In this document: positions 54,834-64,000 of the stretch, in pieces | How the letters are laid out: the number at the start of each line of letters is the position of its first letter | How positions within the stretch are numbered: position 1 is the stretch's first letter | NCBI RefSeq assembly: GCF_014904745.1 | Contig: NZ_JACZCS010000001.1 | Span: forward strand, 1 to 64,000 | Direction of reading: 5' to 3' | Length of the DNA: 64,000 bases | From: Oricola nitratireducens | Lineage (GTDB): Bacteria > Pseudomonadota > Alphaproteobacteria > Rhizobiales > Rhizobiaceae | Notes under the pieces: model-generated | Told to the model about the DNA's origin: nothing | Seen by the model: only the letters and a program-made list of their open reading frames with translations | The model's database searches: none | Made by a program: the position numbers and the translations under genes

Positions 54834-55505
54834 TCACGACGTGTCCTCCCGCTGCGCGTCATGCGCCAGGGCGTGGCACTCGCGCAGCACGTCGTCGACT
54901 TCGTGGATTTGCCGCTTGCGGTGGCCCGGCGGGCGGCCGGGGCGCATGGGGTGGAAGCGTTTTGTGAGGCCGAGGTCCCGGCGCGCCTTCCAGCGGGCAA
55001 GGCGCTTCGCGTGGCCGTCGAGATCGCCGAGCGCGCGTTTGAGCCCGGCGAGCCGGCGGCGGAGGCGGGCAGCGTCGACCGGATCGTCCGGCATGGGAAC
55101 CCGGATTTCAGGGATCGGCGCCGGCTCGGTCAGGCCGATCACGCAAATGCGCGGGAAGGATTTCGCGCGGCGGCGGCGCGGGCGAAAGTCGAACCGCTTG
55201 CGCGGATCGATGAGGGGCAGGGCGATGGCGGCGGGTTCGCCTGTGGTGGTGGTTGTCGTGGTTGTTGTGGTGGTGCGTTTGCGGCGCGCCGGCACCACCA
55301 CAACAAACCCGCGCGCGGCGATCACGATCAGGCGGCGGACGGCGGATTCGGCGGGGCGGAGAATGCTCAGGAGATGGTTGCGCAGATGGCGCGGCAGGGT
55401 GGCCACCGCGTCCCCCTCGCCCCGCCCGGCTAGGACGAACAGAGCAGCGACGATGCGCAGGAGTGCCTCGCGGTTGCGGTCGATTGCCCGGGGCCAGTTG
55501 ATCAT
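54834..55505 (-). CDS. Hypothetical basic protein with poly-threonine tract
   Basis: I do not recognise a function for this 223-residue protein. It starts MINWPRAIDRNREALLRIVA and has a weak hydrophobic stretch (RRLIVIAARGFVVVVPA). A run of eleven threonines follows, then a very basic second half (FDFRPRRRRAKSF) and an RHRKRQIHEVDDVL-type C-terminus. The C-terminal half is helical and may be a coiled coil. ATG 55505 is supported because the same start and leader recur in the truncated copy at 56028-56186. Probably a lineage-specific protein of rhizobia. Confidence 0.6.
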   Translation of the reverse strand: MINWPRAIDRNREALLRIVAALFVLAGRGEGDAVATLPRHLRNHLLSILRPAESAVRRLIVIAARGFVVVVPARRKRTTTTTTTTTTTGEPAAIALPLIDPRKRFDFRPRRRRAKSFPRICVIGLTEPAPIPEIRVPMPDDPVDAARLRRRLAGLKRALGDLDGHAKRLARWKARRDLGLTKRFHPMRPGRPPGHRKRQIHEVDDVLRECHALAHDAQREDTS

Positions 55506-55625
55506 GCGCGTCCTTCTCTGCGTTTCGGGGCGGGAGAAGGGTAAGGGAGATGGGAGGGCGGTGGATAAGTTTGATGCAGCGGAAGGGCACGATGCCGGCG
55601 ATTTGTCGAGCGGTCCTCCCAAACA

Positions 55626-55658
55626 CGTCATCCTCGGGCTTGACCCGAGGATCCACGG
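55626..55658 (+). repeat. REP-like palindromic repeat, copy 2 (5' side of GIY-YIG gene)
   Basis: The 33-bp unit is a perfect inverted match of 55974-56006. Its centre is a CCTCGGG-CTTGA-CCCGAGG hairpin. It ends 18 bp before the GIY-YIG start codon. Confidence 0.88.
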
Positions 55659-55676
55659 CTAGGAACCTCAGTGGTC

Positions 55677-55964
55677 ATGGCGGGCTACGTCTATATCGTT
55701 ACGAACCACAAGAAGGGCACGCTCTATGTCGGCGTGACCAGCGACCTCGAGGGACGCATCTGGGAACATCGAGAGGGCCTGACGCCCGGCTTCGCCTCTC
55801 GCTACGGATGCACGCGGCTAGTCTGGTACGAGCAACACGATCACATCAGCGATGCGATCCAGCGGGAGAAATCGCTCAAGCGCTGGTACCGGCAATGGAA
55901 GATCGACCTGATCGAGGCGATGAATCCGGACTGGAATGATCTCTATCTTCTCCTGAACAAGTGA
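55677..55964 (+). CDS. GIY-YIG endonuclease domain protein flanked by inverted REP-like repeats
   Basis: The 95-residue single-domain nuclease of the UPF0213/YhbQ-like group has YVYIV and LYVGVTS (the GIY and YIG strands), the following arginine region EGRIWEHR, the metal-binding glutamate in IQREKSLKRW, and the final NDLYLLL. All expected catalytic positions appear present. ATG 55677 is chosen over GTG 55671. Perfect 33-bp inverted repeats lie 18 bp upstream and 9 bp downstream, so gene plus repeats look like a compact mobile cassette. Mobility is inference. Confidence 0.85.
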   Translation: MAGYVYIVTNHKKGTLYVGVTSDLEGRIWEHREGLTPGFASRYGCTRLVWYEQHDHISDAIQREKSLKRWYRQWKIDLIEAMNPDWNDLYLLLNK

Positions 55965-55973
55965 GTCCCCTGG

Positions 55974-56006
55974 CCGTGGATCCTCGGGTCAAGCCCGAGG
56001 ATGACG
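55974..56006 (-). repeat. REP-like palindromic repeat, copy 3 (3' side of GIY-YIG gene)
   Basis: Exact reverse complement of 55626-55658, starting 9 bp after the GIY-YIG stop codon. The pair defines a cassette of about 380 bp. Confidence 0.88.
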
Positions 56007-56027
56007 GAAGAAGGTTGGGCTATGACG

Positions 56028-56186
56028 CTAATCGCCAATATCGGCGCAAAGATCATCGCCCGCGATACGCCACTGCGGCGGGGTGGCTTTATCGCCCTCG
56101 CCCAGCCCGGCCATAGCGAACAGCGCCGCGACGACGCGCGGGAGCGCTTCGCGGTTGCGGTCGATTGCCCGGGGCCAGTTGATCAT
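56028..56186 (-). pseudogene. Truncated duplicate of the MINWPRAI hypothetical gene
   Basis: The frame begins MINWPRAIDRNREALPRVVAAL, nearly identical to the start of the gene at 54834-55505, and shares its leader (GCGTTTCGGGGC). Homology runs from about 56073 to 56244 against about 55390-55569, then the reading diverges and stops after 52 residues. The copy lies just beyond the GIY-YIG cassette, so a duplication and the cassette insertion appear linked. Confidence 0.75.
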
Positions 56187-56269
56187 ATGCTTCCGTCTCC
56201 GCGTTTCGGGGCAGGAGAAGGATAAGGGAGGTCGGGGGGATAAGACTAACTAACTATACCGCTATCCCG

Positions 56270-56647
56270 TCATTCTAGGATGTCGAACTCCCGACCTATT
56301 AGGCTGAGATCTCGCCGCGAAAGAACCACGTTCAATCTCTTAAAGAGCTTAGTGACATCTTCAATAGATAGATCGTGAACACCGACTTTTATCAGTTGTG
56401 GTTTATCGATTTTGGAGAGAGCTTTATGAGCTTCGTCTGCATCCTTTGCGTTGATCAGATATCCATAGACTTGCGGAGGATTACCGGCATTCTCCATGTA
56501 TATCTCTACGCTGACGAGTGATTGACCCTCTTTCATCAACCCTCGCTCACGCAGCAATGCATGAACGCTGTTATTAATATCATCATCCGCAGCCGCCTCG
56601 CCAATCCAATCATCGTATTGAACGCCAGCCTTAAAACATTCGGACAT
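56270..56647 (-). CDS. Hypothetical protein in an AT-rich patch
   Basis: This 125-residue acidic soluble protein (MSECFKAGVQYDDWIGEAAADDD…) is not recognised. The region is clearly lower in GC than gyrB on one side and the repeat patch on the other. An AGGAG ribosome site lies just upstream of ATG 56647, supporting a real gene. It follows the 215-residue gene on the same strand after 103 bp; the two may be a pair. Confidence 0.6.
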   Translation of the reverse strand: MSECFKAGVQYDDWIGEAAADDDINNSVHALLRERGLMKEGQSLVSVEIYMENAGNPPQVYGYLINAKDADEAHKALSKIDKPQLIKVGVHDLSIEDVTKLFKRLNVVLSRRDLSLIGREFDILE

Positions 56648-56750
56648 TAGATGCTTACTCCTATATTCATTTTTCGCTAATATTAAATCACAAGCTCTCT
56701 TAGAGAATAATTCTTGCTAAAAAATACGGACCCTCATTTTATTCATTCTG

Positions 56751-57398
56751 TTAAATTCTCAAATCGCAGTTTTCAATGATTGCTTGGGCAACAGCTTCCA
56801 GAAAGCGATCCATCTGCTTTGACTTCTTCTGAACTCGTTTAGACCACTGTCTGGTTACTCTTCGGTATTCATCGCGGGCGGCTTTCTCAGAAATATCCTT
56901 CAGTTTGCCAGACGCAGTTTCTACGATGAAGAGCCTGCTGGTCTCTAAATCATCAAAACGCTCATGGTGATGAGCCCGATTCCGCGCTCGAAGTTCAGCT
57001 GAAAACACCTTGTCATATAATTTGATGAATTTTCCGATGTCTAGATTTTTATCCTGCATACAGTCATTAACCGCATTAAGAACGCTCTTTATCCGCTCCC
57101 GGATCTCATAAAATCTGCCAAAATACATCTCACACATGTGGACCAAATGCCTTTGGCGAGATACGGGAAGTCCGTGAAAGGGATAGCGGCGAAAATAATA
57201 TTCACAATCCTTAAGAGCAGACACACTGTCCGCCAGCGAGAGAAAACATATAACAATTTTATGCTTTTTCTCTATATCTTCGGGAAATTGAAATCCTTCT
57301 TCTAGTTCTTTGTAGTCTCTTCTTATTATATCGTCGAAAAATAGCGTATACTTGAGCTTTTTTCCGCGCCATTCTCGCCAGCCGGGAACTTCCTCCAA
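56751..57398 (-). CDS. Hypothetical helical protein, possible HEPN-like RNase
   Basis: This is a protein of at least 215 residues, largely helical and basic. RARNRAHHHERF (about 136-147) fits the Rx4-6H pattern of HEPN ribonucleases, but this motif is short and the assignment is tentative. The only usable start inside the conserved-looking part is TTG 57398. The frame stays open upstream to about 57550 without ATG or GTG, so the true start is unclear or the 5' end is damaged. It is AT-rich relative to the chromosome and lies between gyrB and the repeat patch, suggesting acquisition. Confidence 0.55.
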   Translation of the reverse strand: MEEVPGWREWRGKKLKYTLFFDDIIRRDYKELEEGFQFPEDIEKKHKIVICFLSLADSVSALKDCEYYFRRYPFHGLPVSRQRHLVHMCEMYFGRFYEIRERIKSVLNAVNDCMQDKNLDIGKFIKLYDKVFSAELRARNRAHHHERFDDLETSRLFIVETASGKLKDISEKAARDEYRRVTRQWSKRVQKKSKQMDRFLEAVAQAIIENCDLRI

Positions 57399-57562
57399 AT
57401 CTGAAATGAATCTAGATATATTTCCCCAGAGTGCGCGCAGCGCTGCATTATTTTCGTCGGCTTTAGCTTCCGAAGACAGATCAGTCGCCGTTTGAACTTT
57501 AGCATCGCTTTGTCTAACAGCTATCGGATTCTCTCGCTTACAATCAATTCATAATGATCGGA

Positions 57563-60884
<3,322 letters not shown>

Positions 60885-60943
60885 ATTAGCCGCCCAGCGC
60901 GCCCGTGCCAAGCGGCAAGATCACACAGCCAGGAGAATCCGAC

Positions 60944-62086
60944 ATGAGGCATGTGCGCAGCGCACTCCTTACCTGCCTGCTCGCCGCCGGCATCGCCGCG
61001 GCGCCGGTCGCCGGCGCGCCGGCGCTGGCGCAGCAACAGGGCCAACGCCCGCCGACGGCGGTGACCGTGGTCACGCTGCACGAGCAGAACGTGACGATCA
61101 CCGCGACACTGCCGGGGCGCATCGTCGCCTCGGGCGTGGCGGAAGTCCGGCCGCAGGTCAACGGCATCATCACCGAGCGGCTGTTCCAGGAAGGCTCGCG
61201 GGTCGAGGCCGGCGACGCGCTCTTCCGGATCGACCCGGCGTCCTACGAGGCGCAGGTGGCGGCGGCCGAGGCAGCGGTCGCGCAGGCGCAGGTGGCGCTC
61301 GACTCCGCGAACCGCGAAGCCGACCGCGTCGACGCCCTGCGCACGCGCAGTGTGGTCAGCGAACAATCGGTCGACGAGGCGATCTCGACGCGCGATGCCG
61401 CAAAGGCCTCGCTGCAGGTCGCCAAGGCGCAACTGCTGGCGGCAAATATCGATCTCGAGCGCACGACCATCCGGGCGCAGCTTTCCGGCAGGATCGGCCG
61501 CACGCTGACGACGCAGGGCTCGCTGGTGACCGCCGGGCAGGCGAGCCCGCTGGCGGTGATCCGCAAGCTCGACCCGGTCTATGTCGACGTCACCCAGTCG
61601 GCCGCGGACATCATCCGCTGGAAGCGCGGCGAAACCGGCCTCGACGACTCGGCGGACACCACCGTCAAGCTGACGCTGGCCGACCGGCAGGGATACGAAC
61701 ACACCGGCGAACTGACCGCCGCCGAACCGCATGTCGACGAACAGACCGGCGTCGTGCTCTTACGGCTGCAGTTCCCCAACCCCGAGGAACTGCTGCTGCC
61801 GGGCATGTATGTGCAGGTGGAGTTGCCGCAGGGCATCGCGAAGGACGTCGTCCTCGCGCCGCAGGAAGGCGTCTCGCGCGACCGGCGCGGCAATCCGACC
61901 GCGCTCGTCGTCAATTCCGACAACGTCGTCGAGCAGCGCAGGCTGACCGTGCTTTCCGACCGCGGTTCGGACTGGATCGTGACCGACGGACTGAAGGAGG
62001 GTGACCGGCTGATCGTCGCGGGCTTCCAGAAGATTGCCGCCGGCGCGACCGTCGACCCGCAAGAGCGCCAGGCGGCGCAGAACTGA
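60944..62086 (+). CDS. RND efflux periplasmic adaptor (AcrA/MexA-like)
   Basis: The 380-residue membrane-fusion protein has a signal peptide (about 1-30), but the cleavage region [10 protein letters not shown] lacks an obvious lipobox cysteine. It has the biotinyl-lipoyl half-motifs [20 protein letters not shown] and [21 protein letters not shown] around an alpha-helical hairpin ([20 protein letters not shown]). It links the pump at 62109 to an outer-membrane channel. ATG 60944 has the AGGAGAA ribosome site. Confidence 0.92.
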   Translation: MRHVRSALLTCLLAAGIAAAPVAGAPALAQQQGQRPPTAVTVVTLHEQNVTITATLPGRIVASGVAEVRPQVNGIITERLFQEGSRVEAGDALFRIDPASYEAQVAAAEAAVAQAQVALDSANREADRVDALRTRSVVSEQSVDEAISTRDAAKASLQVAKAQLLAANIDLERTTIRAQLSGRIGRTLTTQGSLVTAGQASPLAVIRKLDPVYVDVTQSAADIIRWKRGETGLDDSADTTVKLTLADRQGYEHTGELTAAEPHVDEQTGVVLLRLQFPNPEELLLPGMYVQVELPQGIAKDVVLAPQEGVSRDRRGNPTALVVNSDNVVEQRRLTVLSDRGSDWIVTDGLKEGDRLIVAGFQKIAAGATVDPQERQAAQN

Positions 62087-62108
62087 CCCCTTTTCAGCGG
62101 AGGCCGCA

Positions 62109-64000
62109 ATGGCACGCTTTTTCATCGACCGGCCGATTTTCGCCTGGGTGATCGCGATCATCATCATGGGCGCCGGGATTCTTTCGATCCTGACGCTTCC
62201 GGTGTCGCAATATCCGCAGATCGCGCCACCCTCGATCGCGGTGCGCGCGGCCTATCCGGGCGCGTCGGCCGAGACGGTCGCCAACACGGTGACGCAGGTC
62301 ATCGAACAGCGGATGACCGGCCTCGACGGGCTGCGCTACTTCTCGTCCAGCTCCACCTCCGCCGGTTCGTCGTCGATCACGCTGACCTTCGAAACCGGTA
62401 CAGACCCGGACATCGCGCAGGTGCAGGTCCAGAACAAGCTGTCGCAGGCGACGCCGCTGTTGCCGGAAACGGTGCAGCGTCAGGGCGTCACGGTGCAGAA
62501 ATCGACGGCCAGCTTCCTGATGGTGATCGCACTGATCTCGGATGACGGTTCGCTCGACCAGGCCGACCTGGCCGACTACATGAACAGCAACCTCGTCGAC
62601 GAATTCAGCCGGATCGAGGGTGTCGGCGAGGTCCAGGTCTTCGGCTCCAAATACGCGATGCGGATCTGGCTCGATCCCTCGAAACTCGCCGCCTACGGGC
62701 TGACCCCCAGCGACGTGGTCAGCGCCGTCTCGGCGGAGAACGCGCAGATATCGGCAGGCTCCTTCGGCTCCCTGCCGGCGGTCGAGGGCCAGCAGCTCAA
62801 CGCCACGATCACGGCCCAGTCGCTCTTGAGCACGCCCGAGGATTTCGAGCAGATCGTCTTGCGCGCCGAAACCGACGGCGGCCTGGTGCTGCTCAAGGAC
62901 GTGGCGCGCGTCGAGGTCGGCGCGCAGGACTATTCGACGATCGCGCGCTTCAACGACAAGCCATCGGCCGGCATGGCGATCCGGCTCGCATCGGGCGCGA
63001 ACGCGCTCGACACCGCCGACCGGATCAAGAAGCGCATCGAGGAATATTCGGCGTTCTTCCCGGAGAATGTCAGCTACGTCATTCCCTACGACACGACGCC
63101 TTTCGTGCGGCTGTCGATCGAGGAGGTGGTCAAGACGCTGGCCGAAGCAATCGTGCTGGTGTTCCTGGTGATGCTGCTGTTCCTGCAGAATATCCGCGCC
63201 ACGTTGATCCCGACGCTGGCCGTGCCGGTGGTGCTGCTCGGCACATTCGGCATTCTCGCGGCCGCCGGGTTCTCCATCAACACGCTGACCATGCTGGCCA
63301 TGGTGCTCGCGATCGGCCTGCTCGTCGACGACGCCATCGTGGTGGTGGAAAATGTCGAGCGCATCATGGAGGAAGAGGATCTCGGGCCTCTCGAGGCGAC
63401 CCGCAAGTCGATGGGCCAAATTACCGGCGCCCTGATCGGCATCGCGCTGGTGCTGTCGGCGGTGTTCGTGCCGATGGCGTTTTTCGGCGGATCGACCGGC
63501 GTGATCTACCAGCAGTTCTCGATCACCATCGTCTCGGCAATGGCGCTGTCGGTCTTCGTCGCGCTGACCCTGACGCCGGCGCTGTGCGCCACGCTCCTGC
63601 GCAAGAAGGACGCCCACCACGCCAAGCGCGGCCCGACCGGCTGGTTCAACCGCGGCTTCGACGGCGTAAGCCGCGGCTATAGCGGCACCGTCGGCTGGTT
63701 GATCCGGCGGCCGCTGCGCGTCGGCATTGTCTATCTCGCCCTCGTGGGCGGGATGGCCTGGATCTTCACCCAGACGCCGACCGCCTTCCTGCCAGACGAG
63801 GACCAGGGCATCCTGCTGACGCTGATCCAGGCGCCGACGGGCGCAACGGCCGAACGCACGCTCGAAGTGGTCAAGAAGGTGGAAAACCACTTCCTCGAAG
63901 GCGAGAAGGACAGCGTGGATTCGGCGTTCGGCGTCGTCGGGTTCAGCTTCGCCGGACAGGGCCAGAACATGGGGCTTGCCTTCGTGCGCCTGAAGGACTG
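62109..64000 (+). CDS. RND efflux pump permease (AcrB/MexB-like), cut by the window end
   Basis: At least 630 residues are visible of a protein usually about 1040 long; the frame is open at the right edge. It starts [20 protein letters not shown], the hallmark HAE1-type N-terminus, and includes [19 protein letters not shown] in the porter domain. The proton-relay helix [16 protein letters not shown], with its paired aspartates, and the next membrane block [20 protein letters not shown] follow. It exports hydrophobic or amphiphilic drugs using the proton gradient. It follows the adaptor gene by 22 bp with a GCGGAGG ribosome site. Confidence 0.95.
   Translation, partial: MARFFIDRPIFAWVIAIIIMGAGILSILTLPVSQYPQIAPPSIAVRAAYPGASAETVANTVTQVIEQRMTGLDGLRYFSSSSTSAGSSSITLTFETGTDPDIAQVQVQNKLSQATPLLPETVQRQGVTVQKSTASFLMVIALISDDGSLDQADLADYMNSNLVDEFSRIEGVGEVQVFGSKYAMRIWLDPSKLAAYGLTPSDVVSAVSAENAQISAGSFGSLPAVEGQQLNATITAQSLLSTPEDFEQIVLRAETDGGLVLLKDVARVEVGAQDYSTIARFNDKPSAGMAIRLASGANALDTADRIKKRIEEYSAFFPENVSYVIPYDTTPFVRLSIEEVVKTLAEAIVLVFLVMLLFLQNIRATLIPTLAVPVVLLGTFGILAAAGFSINTLTMLAMVLAIGLLVDDAIVVVENVERIMEEEDLGPLEATRKSMGQITGALIGIALVLSAVFVPMAFFGGSTGVIYQQFSITIVSAMALSVFVALTLTPALCATLLRKKDAHHAKRGPTGWFNRGFDGVSRGYSGTVGWLIRRPLRVGIVYLALVGGMAWIFTQTPTAFLPDEDQGILLTLIQAPTGATAERTLEVVKKVENHFLEGEKDSVDSAFGVVGFSFAGQGQNMGLAFVRLKD

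Noticed and set aside
52616-54837. Minus-strand open frames of 696 and 596 residues
   Set aside because: Antisense to the response regulator and kinase, with Arg/Ser-rich composition typical of shadow frames in high-GC DNA.
55225-55280. GGT/GTT-rich run as a CRISPR-like or tandem repeat array
   Set aside because: It is short codon-level low complexity inside one frame, without spacers or a fixed unit. No CRISPR array was seen anywhere in the window.
62094-63890. A 598-residue minus-strand open frame at the right edge
   Set aside because: Antisense to the RND pump, which is certain; His/Arg-rich composition of a shadow frame.

Overview
The window looks like part of the chromosome of a high-GC alphaproteobacterium, most likely of the Hyphomicrobiales (rhizobia and relatives). 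The signs are clustered spermidine/putrescine-type and peptide ABC transporters, a complex I NDUFA9-like epimerase, a gyrB flanked by short dispersed palindromes, and a TetR-controlled RND pump. No search was possible, so the taxonomy is inference.

Positions 309-19667 form an integrated genomic island. It is bounded by two identical 80-bp direct repeats, each holding a complete tRNA-Arg(CCG) gene on the minus strand. A tyrosine recombinase lies next to the right copy. Paired TGTGACA motifs with an 11-bp period, candidate integrase arm sites, sit near both ends. The mobility and replication half (about 14.2-19.5 kb) has two small HTH proteins, a primase-helicase, an unknown protein and the integrase. 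The cargo half (1.4-13.4 kb) is a DNA-phosphorothioation defence locus: SspA-type cysteine desulfurase, divergent from sspB (DUF4007), sspC (large ATPase) and sspD (PAPS-reductase-like). These are followed by a helicase, a GHKL ATPase and a PLD-like protein, which resemble the SspFGH effector module. A membrane protein and a SAM methyltransferase sit inside the same overlapping operon, between sspC and sspD. They are not part of the SspABCD core as I know it and are the best candidates for something new here. A decayed ArdC-like antirestriction gene and an IS3-family remnant show older turnover.

From 19.7 to 54.4 kb the gene content is ordinary chromosome: a spermidine/putrescine-type ABC operon; a diguanylate cyclase; an MFS transporter; hppD with a divergent Lrp-type regulator; an esterase-acetyltransferase fusion; a peptide ABC operon with a two-ATPase fusion protein and a PrpD-family gene; uppP; a TauE-like permease with an NDUFA9-like epimerase; a ketopantoate reductase; a chemoreceptor with a secreted partner; a second peptide ABC operon; and a cytochrome b561/PepSY/two-component cluster. 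In all three ABC operons a strong stem-loop follows the binding-protein gene.

From 54.4 to 57.6 kb there is a repeat-rich patch. A small GIY-YIG nuclease gene is flanked by a perfect 33-bp inverted repeat. A scar of a second such cassette and a partial duplication of a neighbouring gene lie close by. An AT-rich pair of unknown genes separates this patch from gyrB. The window ends in a TetR regulator and an RND efflux operon whose pump gene runs off the right edge.
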